Source: Bacteroidota bacterium
Lineage (GTDB): Bacteria > Bacteroidota > Bacteroidia > Bacteroidales > JACABE01
Assembly: GCA_013377005.1 (NCBI GenBank)
Contig: JACABE010000028.1
Coordinates: 2,727-57,387 of the forward strand
Direction of reading: 5' to 3'
DNA length: 54,661 bases
The notes under the pieces are model-generated. The model was not told where the DNA came from. It searched no databases and saw only the letters and a program-made list of their open reading frames with translations. A program made the translations under genes and the position numbers. Positions 37,064-45,741 of this stretch are shown here, in pieces. The stretch's first letter is position 1, and each line of letters begins with the position of its first letter.

Positions 37064-37777
37064 TTATTCATTAAATTCAATCATAAGTGTTCCATCATTG
37101 ATATTGTTTTGCAAAGCTTTTAGGATTTTTAAAACTCTAATTCCAATATCAGTAAATGCCAAAAATTCTTTTTCTGTTACAGTGTAATTTACAGCATGAA
37201 CTATATTATTACGGAAAGTCCAAAACTGTTTAAGTAGCGATGTTAACTCTAAATCAATAATGTCTTTTTTTCTGAGCATTTCAATTAAAACAGAAACTGC
37301 TAATGGCCTTTTTTCTCGGGTTTTATATGCCGTTTCATAAATTGATTTAAGCGTCTTTTCTATTTCAATAGAGATTTTTAATATTTCCGTTGGTAAGTTA
37401 TTTGTAATTTCATAATCAAATTCATAGGGATGTTTAATACTGCCAATTCCAGTAAATTTTAATTCATTTTCGGTTATTGCTTTTTCTATTACTTGCGTTT
37501 TTCTGTTCAACTCTTCCAACTCTAATTCAATTGCTCCTACTTTAATCTTCTTTGCTCTTGTGCCAATATTGTTAAGTAGGTTTCTGATTTTTTTGTAAAA
37601 TAATAGTATAATTATTAGAACTGTTATCGGCCATATTAAATCTGAAATCAATTTGCAATCACATAAATTAATCCAATAATCATCACAGTTATTTGATTTT
37701 GTAATCTCAATAATAGCAGTATGATTTATTGTGTCATTTATTATTGTTATTAATGTGTCTATTTTTATTTCTATCAT
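37064..37777 (-). CDS. Membrane-anchored protein with HEPN-like motif
   Basis: The 237-aa protein has one transmembrane helix at about residues 46-62 (ISDLIWPITVLIIILLFY), a coiled-coil-like stretch (about 66-105, KVGAIELELEELNRKTQVIE) and a C-terminal helical domain (about 130-230). That domain contains RNNIVH at 189-194, the R-x4-H pattern typical of HEPN RNases, within FWTFRNNIVHAVNYTV. The N-terminus would be outside and the helical domain in the cytoplasm. It could be a membrane-tethered HEPN or DUF4145-type effector. It is grouped with the DUF2971-like and GNAT genes by spacing of 25-99 nt. Confidence 0.6.
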   Translation of the reverse strand: MIEIKIDTLITIINDTINHTAIIEITKSNNCDDYWINLCDCKLISDLIWPITVLIIILLFYKKIRNLLNNIGTRAKKIKVGAIELELEELNRKTQVIEKAITENELKFTGIGSIKHPYEFDYEITNNLPTEILKISIEIEKTLKSIYETAYKTREKRPLAVSVLIEMLRKKDIIDLELTSLLKQFWTFRNNIVHAVNYTVTEKEFLAFTDIGIRVLKILKALQNNINDGTLMIEFNE

Positions 37778-37876
37778 TTCTTTTAAAATTTATATTTTCG
37801 GCTCATAAAATAATCTTATTTTCAAACGATTGTCTATTTTGGCACGCTTTGCAAATTCCCTCCAGTAGGCTATAAA

Positions 37877-39673
37877 TTATTTGTAAGGTAAATGCGAAAT
37901 CATAATTGTCGGTGCATCTTCTTCGTAACGATAGTGAAAAGCCGATGCCCATTCGTTAACATTATCCACCTTAGGACCTAAGGTAATTTGTTTCACTCTC
38001 TTTTTTATTGACTCAAGTTCTATATACACCAATGGAGGGGTTACATCCATATTGTATTTCTTTTCGAACTCTATTCCTTTTACTACAAGCCGCACTTCAT
38101 TTTCGTTTTTGTATGCATCGCTTTTAAACAAAAAGGCAATATTATTAAGGTACTTTTCTATAAAAGTTTTATCCGTTACTTTGTAAGAATCTACTTTTGT
38201 TTTAAGTTCTGTCATCAACTTCTTCAGTTCCTTGCTTTTATTAACTGAATTCGGAATATAAAAACTAGTAGACGCACCATGTACTACATAAACTACCCGA
38301 TAAAAGCTTATATCACTTTCATCGTCCAGACGGGCTTTTTTATTTTTTTCATTTGATAGAGAGTTCTTGATATCATCAATAAATTCTTGCGTAAACAAGG
38401 TAATAGCACATCCTTTGGCTTCTACTCCCTCTTCTTTACCATAAAACCGCCACATATTTAAGTCGTTATGCTTATCTTTAGTAACAAAGCTACCAATAAA
38501 GGGTTTGGGTGAAAAGGTTTCGGCAGAAGAAACATTTTTACAGGAAATATGAGGTTTATATTTGAGAAAATTAAAGAACTCCTCACCTTCGGAGGGATCG
38601 TTCAAAAAGTTGCCTTCAGATATTCTAAATTTACTCTCTTCTAGTATTAATTTTTTAAGTATAGTGAACCTTGTATAATGGACACATTCTTCTTCTATTA
38701 ATAATTTACCTTTGATGTCCTTAACTGACTGTATGATAGATCGCAATTCGGGATCTTTAATCATAATATCAAGTTCTTTTATATAATATTTTGCATACTT
38801 AGTCGAATTTTCATTTTCGTCAATTGCAAGTTCTAGATATTTTTCAAAGTCTCGTTTGCTTCCTTTCAAGTCGATATTTTCTTCTTTTTTAGCTAATCCC
38901 CTGTTATAATATGCATTTTCAAAATTCGGCTTGATTTCTATAGCTTTAGTATAATCCTCAATCGCTTCTTTGTATTTTTTTCTCCCTTTCAAAGCAAGTC
39001 CCCGGTCATTATAATAAACATCTTTATAATCCGAATCGAGCTTGATAATTATACTATAATCCGCTATAGCTTTATCATATTCTTTAATAGCAACATATGC
39101 AAGTCCCCTGTTATAGTATGCATCTGCAAAATCCTGTTTGCGCTCTATGGCCTTAGTATAATCCGCTATGGCTTTATCATAATCCTCTTTAAAATACCAT
39201 GTATTTCCCCTCCATACATATATTTCCGCATAATTCGGATTGATCTTTATAGCTTTGTTATAATTTACAATTGCTTTGTCAAAATCAGCAATCGCTTTAT
39301 CATTTTCTTTTTTGTTTTGCCAAAAAAGTCCCCTGTAATAGTAAGAATCTGCAGAATCCGGATTAAGATCTATGGCTTTATTATAATCCGCTATCGATTT
39401 GTCATCTTCTTTTTTGCCATCCCAGGCACAAGCTCTAGCAAAATATCCCATAAAATAATTTGGGTCTGCACCTATAGCTTTCTCCGCAAAAAGCATAGTT
39501 ACAGCAGCATCACAGCCTAACCTATGATTAGCTCTTGCCCTCCATGCATATAATTCCGCATCCGTTTCTTTTTCCAGCACTTCATCTGTAAGCAATGCTA
39601 TAATTTCTTTAAACTTATTCTGTTTATAAACTTCTTCAGCTTTTTTACGAAGGGTATTTGTATTTTCTTCCAT
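37877..39673 (-). CDS. TPR protein with C-terminal DUF2971 domain
   Basis: The 598-aa protein has at least seven TPR units at about residues 1-290 (AYYNRGLAYVAIKEYDKAIA repeats with 34-residue spacing) and a DUF2971 domain at about 330-590 (HYTRFTILKKLILEESKFRI, GNFLNDPSEGEEFF, NMWRFYGKEEG, ISFYRVVYVV). DUF2971 proteins are frequent in defence islands but not defined biochemically. No membrane segment. It precedes the HEPN-like gene by 99 nt, so it may be the first gene of a four-gene cluster or may be separate. Confidence 0.8.
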   Translation of the reverse strand: MEENTNTLRKKAEEVYKQNKFKEIIALLTDEVLEKETDAELYAWRARANHRLGCDAAVTMLFAEKAIGADPNYFMGYFARACAWDGKKEDDKSIADYNKAIDLNPDSADSYYYRGLFWQNKKENDKAIADFDKAIVNYNKAIKINPNYAEIYVWRGNTWYFKEDYDKAIADYTKAIERKQDFADAYYNRGLAYVAIKEYDKAIADYSIIIKLDSDYKDVYYNDRGLALKGRKKYKEAIEDYTKAIEIKPNFENAYYNRGLAKKEENIDLKGSKRDFEKYLELAIDENENSTKYAKYYIKELDIMIKDPELRSIIQSVKDIKGKLLIEEECVHYTRFTILKKLILEESKFRISEGNFLNDPSEGEEFFNFLKYKPHISCKNVSSAETFSPKPFIGSFVTKDKHNDLNMWRFYGKEEGVEAKGCAITLFTQEFIDDIKNSLSNEKNKKARLDDESDISFYRVVYVVHGASTSFYIPNSVNKSKELKKLMTELKTKVDSYKVTDKTFIEKYLNNIAFLFKSDAYKNENEVRLVVKGIEFEKKYNMDVTPPLVYIELESIKKRVKQITLGPKVDNVNEWASAFHYRYEEDAPTIMISHLPYK

Positions 39674-39776
39674 ATTTATGTCAGTTTAAAGATAAAATAT
39701 TGAATTTTTTCTGTTCATTTTTTCATTATAGAGATTTTTAGATAAAATACTTCTATGTTGGGGTAGATTACTGGCA

Positions 39777-41255
39777 TTATGAATTTATCGACCTTTCCTT
39801 CCATTCATGTATTATTTGTCTATTGAGTTTTGCGATATTGCAAAAAAACTCATTAACTACTAACAGGTCTCCATGAGGGCTTTCATTTGCATTTCTAACC
39901 ATACACATAGTACAATACTCTTTATCCGAACATTGAATACATTTAAGAAAGTCGTGATTTCGCAAGCCTCTTAAATATTGCACTTTTTCAGAATTATCCC
40001 AAATATCATTGAGGGAAGTTTCTTTTACATTACCTACAACATAATCCTGCCAGCCAGCACATGGATAAACATTTCCGTTTTCTGCAATACAAATAGAGGA
40101 ATGACAAACGCTACAAACGAAATCGTTTGATGTAATATTTTTTTTCTTCTCTGCTGCCATTTCCAGTTGCTCTAAATATTTTGCATCATTCACAACTTTG
40201 CCGTTAATCATTTCTTTAATTTCATTAATTGATAGACGGCAACTCAGATTTTGTGTTGTATGGTTGTATCTTGCTATGATTACATAATCATCTCCGACAT
40301 GAATCTTATGCTTTTGTGCCCATTTGATAACATCATCACTACAGTTCTTGTTTTGTTTCATTATTGGGCAACTTATTTGCAATGGGATATCGTTTTCAAC
40401 CAGTTTCAGAATTGCATTTTTTGTTTTTTCAAAACTCCCTTTCATTTGGGTTATCTCATCGTGAATATGGGAATCCATTGAGTATAATGAGACTTGAACA
40501 CCTAACAGAGGGTTCATCTTCATTTCTTTTATGATTTCATCATTAAGTAATGTCAAATTACTAAGGACATTTACTGAAAAATCATATTCTTTGCATCTTC
40601 TTAAAAAATCGCAAAAATTTTTGTGCAGCATAGGTTCACCACCACTTAACGTCAAATGCAATAACCTCATATTTTTACTTTGTTCTAAGACATCATAAAA
40701 TAAATCAGGTTCGATATAATTCACTTTGTTTTCATGTGGAATATAACAATGTAGGCATCTTTCGTTGCACTTGCTTGTAATTTCTATGTGCAAATTTGTA
40801 AGTTGAGGTTTACCTTTAAAGTATTCTTCTAAAAAAACCTGTGTGTCTTTTTCAGGATGCATAATAGTTGAAGTAAACTCCTTTTTTATTATTTCGGGTT
40901 CTACTATCTTGTACGAAAACCTCGTGTCTTTTTCATTGCACTCCTGCAATGTTTCGCCAGATACAATAAATCCATCTCGTTCAAGCAAGCAATAAAATTC
41001 TCTGGCATCGTTCTTTATTGTTCTAATGTCAACATCTGTAAATTGCTTTTTTATTTTTTTTGCAAGCTCATCAAGGGTTTGTGGCGTCCTATTTAAAACA
41101 GACAAAAAAACTGCCCCACTTTCCGATAGAATTTTGTCACCGATGTAGTTTTCATTATTATTTGTTTGTTTATATCCGAAATTCCTATTGTCCGTAATAT
41201 ATCCAAAGGACTCATAGTTTCTGAATATAACATTAAATTTTTGCTTGAAATACAT
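39777..41255 (-). CDS. Radical SAM/SPASM peptide maturase with PqqD-like N-terminus
   Basis: The 492-aa enzyme has an N-terminal RRE/PqqD-like domain (about 35-105: SGAVFLSVLNRTPQTLDELA), a radical SAM core (about 150-370) with the CxxxCxxC cluster motif SKCNERCLHCYIPHE at about 163-170 and LTLSGGEPMLHKNF, and a C-terminal SPASM domain with many cysteines (CSVCHSSICIAENGNVYPCA, then CIQCSDKEYCTMC). This is the build of RiPP maturases that install carbon-carbon or thioether links in a short precursor. A fitting precursor gene is encoded 70 nt upstream (41326-41442). No transporter or protease is nearby. Confidence 0.9.
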   Translation of the reverse strand: MYFKQKFNVIFRNYESFGYITDNRNFGYKQTNNNENYIGDKILSESGAVFLSVLNRTPQTLDELAKKIKKQFTDVDIRTIKNDAREFYCLLERDGFIVSGETLQECNEKDTRFSYKIVEPEIIKKEFTSTIMHPEKDTQVFLEEYFKGKPQLTNLHIEITSKCNERCLHCYIPHENKVNYIEPDLFYDVLEQSKNMRLLHLTLSGGEPMLHKNFCDFLRRCKEYDFSVNVLSNLTLLNDEIIKEMKMNPLLGVQVSLYSMDSHIHDEITQMKGSFEKTKNAILKLVENDIPLQISCPIMKQNKNCSDDVIKWAQKHKIHVGDDYVIIARYNHTTQNLSCRLSINEIKEMINGKVVNDAKYLEQLEMAAEKKKNITSNDFVCSVCHSSICIAENGNVYPCAGWQDYVVGNVKETSLNDIWDNSEKVQYLRGLRNHDFLKCIQCSDKEYCTMCMVRNANESPHGDLLVVNEFFCNIAKLNRQIIHEWKERSINS

Positions 41256-41273
41256 AACGATGTCTCTTTAGTA

Positions 41274-41314
41274 ATCAGGCGACGAGTTTTAATTATATAA
41301 CATCGTCGCCTGAT
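41274..41314 (-). promoter_or_regulatory. Intercistronic hairpin between RiPP precursor and maturase
   Basis: ATCAGGCGACGA (41274-41285) pairs perfectly with TCGTCGCCTGAT (41303-41314) around a 17-nt loop, 12 nt after the precursor stop. It may lower read-through into the maturase so that more precursor than enzyme is made, or protect the precursor mRNA 3' end. Confidence 0.65.
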
Positions 41315-41325
41315 TTATTTGTCAA

Positions 41326-41442
41326 TTAACGACCTCCTGGCTTTGGTGGATTACAAGGTCTGCCACTTGGCTTACTATTGGGACGGCATTCTGCCATCTG
41401 TACAGTACTTTGAGCCAAAATTTTAGGTTTTGTGTAAATCAT
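41326..41442 (-). CDS. RiPP precursor peptide (38 aa)
   Basis: ATG 41440-41442 to TAA 41326-41328 encodes 38 aa. The leader reads MIYTKPKILAQSTVQMAE, a KPKxLAxS type leader as seen in several radical-SAM peptides. The core holds CRPNSKPSGRPC (residues 19-30), with two cysteines, and ends NPPKPGGR. It is preceded by an unusually strong Shine-Dalgarno sequence AAGGAGGTGAAC, rare in Bacteroidota, and by a good promoter. The core is rich in Pro, Ser, Gly, Lys and Arg, with no aromatic residue. The modification is not known; thioether, Cys or Ser linkage, or a Pro/Arg cross-link are possible. Too small to be reported as an ORF by length filters. Confidence 0.8.
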   Translation of the reverse strand: MIYTKPKILAQSTVQMAECRPNSKPSGRPCNPPKPGGR

Positions 41443-41481
41443 AAGTTCACCTCCTTTTTAAAAAATTAATACTAGATAAAG

Positions 41482-41511
41482 CAAAAATACAGAATAAAAA
41501 CTATTTTTCAA
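41482..41511 (-). promoter_or_regulatory. Promoter of the RiPP locus
   Basis: On the minus strand TTG (41509-41511), a 19-nt spacer and TATTTTTG (41482-41489): full Bacteroidota consensus. The start would be near 41475, about 33 nt upstream of the precursor ATG. Confidence 0.75.
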
Positions 41512-41556
41512 GCTTTATCATATATTATTTATTTTATTCAAAAGTTTCTTTAATGG

Positions 41557-41581
41557 CAAAATAGCGAGTAGATAGTATCAC
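41557..41581. repeat. Half-copy of the oriT-like palindrome
   Basis: CAAAATAGCGAGTAGATAGT and the next bases match the right arm of the palindrome at 52225-52277 (read on the other strand) over 25 nt with two changes. It ends where the radC remnant begins. This marks an old recombination joint. Confidence 0.6.
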
Positions 41582-41746
41582 ATAAACATCCATCTCAAAG
41601 TTTGAACTCAAATGAAGAAGATAGAAGATTAACTAAATCAATCAGTGATGCTGGAAAATTATTTAATATAAGTTGCTTAATCATATTATTGTTGCTACAG
41701 AGGAAACATATTACAGCTTTGCTGATGAAGGATTGTTAATTTTATA
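41576..41746 (+). pseudogene. radC remnant
   Basis: About 170 nt that match the 3' half of the intact radC gene (35090-35581), beginning at the metal-binding motif (now SHKHPSQSL; Asn changed to Lys) and carrying the SISDAGKLFNI segment. A 1-nt deletion after AATATA breaks the frame, and no 5' half is present. It is a decayed fragment directly joined to the half-palindrome at 41557-41581. Confidence 0.8.
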
Positions 41747-41794
41747 GAATAGATTTATAAAACACATGCAATATAGCTTGGGTTTTATAATTTG

Positions 41795-42757
41795 TCAATT
41801 TTCTGGTTCAGATATTTCTTGAATTAATTGTTTTATTACAGTACCGTATGTTAGATCATTTAGAAAATCATTTTTCCACAATTCTAAGGTTCTTCTATTT
41901 CTGGCCGCATCAACGATTTTGAATGGAATATCATTCCCCATATCTTTTAGTTTATTAATTGATTCAGATAATCTGTCAAAAGTTTTTTGTCGCAAATCGT
42001 CGATTAAATTTTCCATGGCATATCCAGAACGTAAAAGCGGTCTACGACCACAGTTTTCAAATATTGGTTTGATTATTGAATCAATCGCACATGGGTTTTT
42101 TGAATTAACCTTACACCAAAAAGGTATATTTTTGCCATGTTGCAAGGAACATTTTAATGCAAAAGCCAACTCTTTATCATCTAATAATGCATATAATTCT
42201 CTTCTTGAATCTGAAATCCAATCAAAATCAACCTGAGTTAACATTTTATTGTTTCTGCAACCATTTTTAAAAATATCCAATATTGAAGTTAATATGTTTG
42301 GCTCTTTATTTGCAACCTCTTTAGCTACACCAATTTCTAAGCAGCGTTTTTTCAAAGCATTAACTAGTTTCTCGTGTCCCTTAATTTCGAAATAATTGAG
42401 CCATTGCCATTTGCTAAGACGTATTGGAACACTGCATTCTTCAAGTTTCAAAGGGATAACGGAAATTACATTCTCAGGTTGTTCGTCAGCTTGATCAAGT
42501 GCATATTTTATTTCTTTTTGAACAAATCCTGATTTCATTATTGACTTATTTGAAAGACAAACAAGTACAATATGAGCTTCTTTAACTGCTTTTGAAATCT
42601 CAAATTTAAAATCTTGTCCTGGTAATAGTTTTTCTTCATCAAGCCATGGATCGAACCCTTCATTAGATAAGCGAAAATATAACTCACGAACTTTTGCTTT
42701 GTCTTCGGAAGCATGACATAGAAAAATTTTGAGTTTTGGTTTTTTTGAAGTTTTCAT
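41795..42757 (-). CDS. TIR-domain protein with unknown C-terminal domain
   Basis: The 320-aa protein has an N-terminal bacterial TIR domain (about 8-140): IFLCHASEDK (11-20), GFDPWLDEEKLLPGQDF (34-50), and the conserved Glu82 in FVQKEIKYAL, the likely NAD-cleaving residue. The C-terminal half (about 150-315) is helical, with KNGCRNNKMLTQVDFDWISD and IPFKIVDAARNRRTLELW, and has no family I can name; it may be the sensor. TIR proteins of this type usually kill or halt infected cells by NAD depletion, but target and trigger are unknown. No partner gene is adjacent on the same strand. Confidence 0.88.
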   Translation of the reverse strand: MKTSKKPKLKIFLCHASEDKAKVRELYFRLSNEGFDPWLDEEKLLPGQDFKFEISKAVKEAHIVLVCLSNKSIMKSGFVQKEIKYALDQADEQPENVISVIPLKLEECSVPIRLSKWQWLNYFEIKGHEKLVNALKKRCLEIGVAKEVANKEPNILTSILDIFKNGCRNNKMLTQVDFDWISDSRRELYALLDDKELAFALKCSLQHGKNIPFWCKVNSKNPCAIDSIIKPIFENCGRRPLLRSGYAMENLIDDLRQKTFDRLSESINKLKDMGNDIPFKIVDAARNRRTLELWKNDFLNDLTYGTVIKQLIQEISEPEN

Positions 42758-43214
42758 ATGTTATCCTAATATTTTTATTTCTATATTATCTTTAATTCCA
42801 TAAGACTACGACGACTCACAGTTTAATCACCATCATTTTTTTTAGGTCACTGAAAGAGTGATTATTCCAGTGAAAGTGAACAATTAAAATACAGATGATT
42901 TCTGTGGTTAAAATTAGACAAATAAATTAATTTAAATAGATTTTTTTCACCCATAGATTTCCCCTTCAATTCGATACGAAGTACTCATGGTTTAGTAACC
43001 AGCCCTCAAAATAGATAACTTTGTAAATTAATAGACAATCTGATCAAAGTCAGTTTATTGTATGGAAAATATATTCCCTTACGAAGTTTGGATTTGGATA
43101 CTCTTTTGAAATTTCCAATGGATGCATAAAAGACACCGTATAGTAAATCAAATATTTATTTTCTAGCTAATAAAGTTCATTTTGTTTTGAAGACGTCCGC
43201 TTTTTATTCCTTTT
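42758..43214. other. Intergenic region with possible IS21-end remnant
   Basis: About 457 nt, no real ORF. 42845-42882 carries two related blocks (GGTCACTGAAAGAGTGA and CCAGTGAAAGTGAAC) like the repeated ends of IS21-type elements, read as TTCACTTTCACTGG on the minus strand. No transposase is present, so the identification is weak. Confidence 0.3.
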
Positions 43215-45263
43215 TTATTTATCATTCGTTGGTATTGGTCTTATAAGAAGATCGTCAATTTTGTTAATACTAAATGGGAGCCCTTGTGTTGCCTCTGCAA
43301 ATGAAAGGTCTGAATTTTCAAATGATGCAAACAAAATAACTTGTTGGTTGCTAAACTTAGAAAGTTCAGTTAAAAAACTTCTAAAGCTATCCTTTGACAT
43401 ATCTTGTTGTTTAGGCTCGTCAAAGACTAAAAGTCTTGGATGGTTTGTATTGTAAATAATAGATGTTTTAAGTAAAGCCGTTGTATATGCCCAAATACAT
43501 CTAATAAAATCACTAGCAGATGAATCAAATTTGATATTATAAAACTGTTCTGCATCTGTTTTTTGAGCAACTGGCAAATATGTTTCTGGTGAAATTCGAA
43601 TAGCATCAAACGGCTTACTTTGATAATTAAATAGCCTTAATAATTGAATGAAGTTATCTTTAAGTGTAGCAAGTTTTTGCCTGTCTAATTCTGAAAAAAA
43701 GTCTTTTGGTAAATTACTTTCTTTATTTAAAATCTTTTCATATTCTGAGGAAAGATTTCTCAAATCCTCAATCAATGTATAAAAGCTCTCAAGCACCTTA
43801 TTGAAAAATTCAACTTTTCGTTTTAAGTCAATTCTTTTTTCTATTTCAATTACGGAAGGTAATCTTTCATCTTGAACTAACTCTTTTTTCAAGTCCCTTA
43901 TTTGTTGTCTAAGTTCCGTTGCTATTGTTTGATATTCTTTTAATTTAGTTTCTTTTTCATAAATTATTTTTTGTTGACCTTCAATATAGACCCTAATCAT
44001 TCTTTCCTGCGAATCCAAATAAGAGATATTGTCTTCAATCCTCATTGGAGTTTGTTTTATATCACTTGGAAGCAATGAATCTTTAATGTCTTGTTCGCAA
44101 GTTGGGCAAATATTTTTTGCTGTTTCTGTTGGCAAATCACCCCCTAATTTATTTACTTTTAAAGCCCCCTTGTTTTTTCTCAAATCTTCTTCTACTGCAA
44201 CAATTTGCTTTTCATATTGCTTTAGTTTTTCTTTGTCGAAATTTAGTTCAGGTGAAAGCAATTCAAAATTTAAGGACACCTGATTTAGATCGTCATTTAA
44301 TTTATTTAACGCTTCTTCATTCTTGTTCACATTTTTACCAACGGTAGCTATCTGTTGTGCTTCGAGGGCTGACAAATCTGTCTTTTGAATCTCATTTAAG
44401 TCTGCAAGAGTAATTGCTTTGTCGTCTCTAATTAATGATATGTATATTCCACCATAACTGTTAATTATAGAAGGATTATTTTCTATCCCAACTAGTTTGC
44501 CACTGGTTCTTTCAGCTAAGTTTTGAAACTTATAAAAAAGATTTTGCCACCTAATACTTAAATTTTGCTTTAATGAATTAATTTGCTGTTTTCTTTTTTC
44601 ATTTTCAAACACATCCAGTTTAAGTAAAAACTCAACAACTCTTTGCTCTGTATTTCGCATACCGAAATATGGCATTGTTGCTAAAAAATCACTCCAACCA
44701 GTTTTTTGTTCGATTATAAATGCAGGTGCAATTTGCTGAAGATATAATTTGTGCAAATCGCCTTTGGCAGTTACAACTTCAGGCAAATTTAGCTCTAAAA
44801 ATTCAGTTAAAAATAAATGAAATCCATAAAGCTCATCAGACGCACCACCAGCATCGTGTACATACATTTGATGACTTTCAAGTGCTAGATTTTCACCTGT
44901 TAGCATTGCTCCATAAAACACATCAATTAATTGTGATTTCCTTGAGGAACTTGCGACACTTCTTTTTATAGTGATAATTTCTTTGTTTTCAATTTCAAGA
45001 TAGACAAAAGACTGAGTAATATTGTGTAATTTATTTCTAGGGAATTCTACTTGGTCTTTCAATGCAGACTGCATTGTTTTTTCATTCTTTCCACCAAGCA
45101 ACTCTTCAAAACCAAGTCCATAAATTATAGTTTGGAACAAACTACTTTTTCCTGTACTATTATCACCACGAATAATATTTAATCCATTGCTAAATTTATA
45201 TTCAGCACCAAATAATCCACTAGTGGTATTTACTTCAATTTTTAAAGCTCTAATTTTCAACAT
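43215..45263 (-). CDS. ABC/SMC-type ATPase of an ABC-3C-like three-gene system
   Basis: The 682-aa ATPase has Walker A RGDNSTGKSSLFQTI (33-40), a long coiled coil (about 200-560) and the C-terminal Walker B RLLVFDEPKQQDMSK. The coil is interrupted by NICPTCEQDI at about 388, a CPTC zinc-hook motif like that of Rad50. The form fits the DUF3732/ABC-3C ATPases described by Krishnan and Aravind, in which an ABC ATPase works with a winged-helix middle component and an effector. The next gene overlaps it by 14 nt. A conflict-system role follows from the family; the trigger is unknown. Confidence 0.85.
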   Translation of the reverse strand: MLKIRALKIEVNTTSGLFGAEYKFSNGLNIIRGDNSTGKSSLFQTIIYGLGFEELLGGKNEKTMQSALKDQVEFPRNKLHNITQSFVYLEIENKEIITIKRSVASSSRKSQLIDVFYGAMLTGENLALESHQMYVHDAGGASDELYGFHLFLTEFLELNLPEVVTAKGDLHKLYLQQIAPAFIIEQKTGWSDFLATMPYFGMRNTEQRVVEFLLKLDVFENEKRKQQINSLKQNLSIRWQNLFYKFQNLAERTSGKLVGIENNPSIINSYGGIYISLIRDDKAITLADLNEIQKTDLSALEAQQIATVGKNVNKNEEALNKLNDDLNQVSLNFELLSPELNFDKEKLKQYEKQIVAVEEDLRKNKGALKVNKLGGDLPTETAKNICPTCEQDIKDSLLPSDIKQTPMRIEDNISYLDSQERMIRVYIEGQQKIIYEKETKLKEYQTIATELRQQIRDLKKELVQDERLPSVIEIEKRIDLKRKVEFFNKVLESFYTLIEDLRNLSSEYEKILNKESNLPKDFFSELDRQKLATLKDNFIQLLRLFNYQSKPFDAIRISPETYLPVAQKTDAEQFYNIKFDSSASDFIRCIWAYTTALLKTSIIYNTNHPRLLVFDEPKQQDMSKDSFRSFLTELSKFSNQQVILFASFENSDLSFAEATQGLPFSINKIDDLLIRPIPTNDK

Positions 45264-45741
45264 AGGTTATTGTCCATTGATTTGACATTGCATTAATACG
45301 ACTATCTGTTATTTTACTTTTTCCTATAAAATTCAGAAATGCTTTTTCTTTTACAAAGAGTTCATTTTCGGCATTTATCATTTCATAAAATTTAAACCCT
45401 TTTTCAGTAAGCTTATAATTTTTTCCGTTTACAACTTCACAAATTTTTTCTGCAATAGCAAGTTGTAAAGCTCTATTCAAGGCTGGTTCAATTCCCCAAA
45501 CCGAAAAATCACTTTGAAAATTACTTGTTACGTATTCACGAAGTTTCAATAAATTTGTATCAGATGATAAAGCCCATGAAAAAAGATGTAGCTTTAAAAG
45601 ATTTGATGTTTCTGCTCGACAGCATAAACGCAAAATCATGACCAATAAAGCTATTTTATACATAGGTCTGTAATCCGCAGGAATAGGGATTGGTCGCTGT
45701 GTAAATGTGAGTTTTTTAATTATATAGTCTTGTTCTTCCAT
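45250..45741 (-). CDS. ABC-3C middle component (winged-helix)
   Basis: This 163-aa protein has a helical start (PMYKIALLVMILRLCCRAET) and a winged-helix-like block (LQLAIAEKICEVVNGKNYKL, TEKGFKFYEMI). Its size, its position between the effector and the ATPase, and the gene overlaps (1 nt and 14 nt) match the tightly conserved middle component of ABC-3C systems. It probably links the effector to the ATPase. Confidence 0.75.
   Translation of the reverse strand: MEEQDYIIKKLTFTQRPIPIPADYRPMYKIALLVMILRLCCRAETSNLLKLHLFSWALSSDTNLLKLREYVTSNFQSDFSVWGIEPALNRALQLAIAEKICEVVNGKNYKLTEKGFKFYEMINAENELFVKEKAFLNFIGKSKITDSRINAMSNQWTITYVEN

Noticed and set aside
42845-43130. Possible IS21 end and a short ORF (MHPLEISKEYPNPNF)
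   Set aside because: The ORF is 25 codons with no family match and the IS end is only a weak pattern, so it is given as an intergenic note only.
44720-44971. ORFs on the plus strand opposite the ABC-3C ATPase
   Set aside because: They are shadows of the coding strand with no support from spacing or family.
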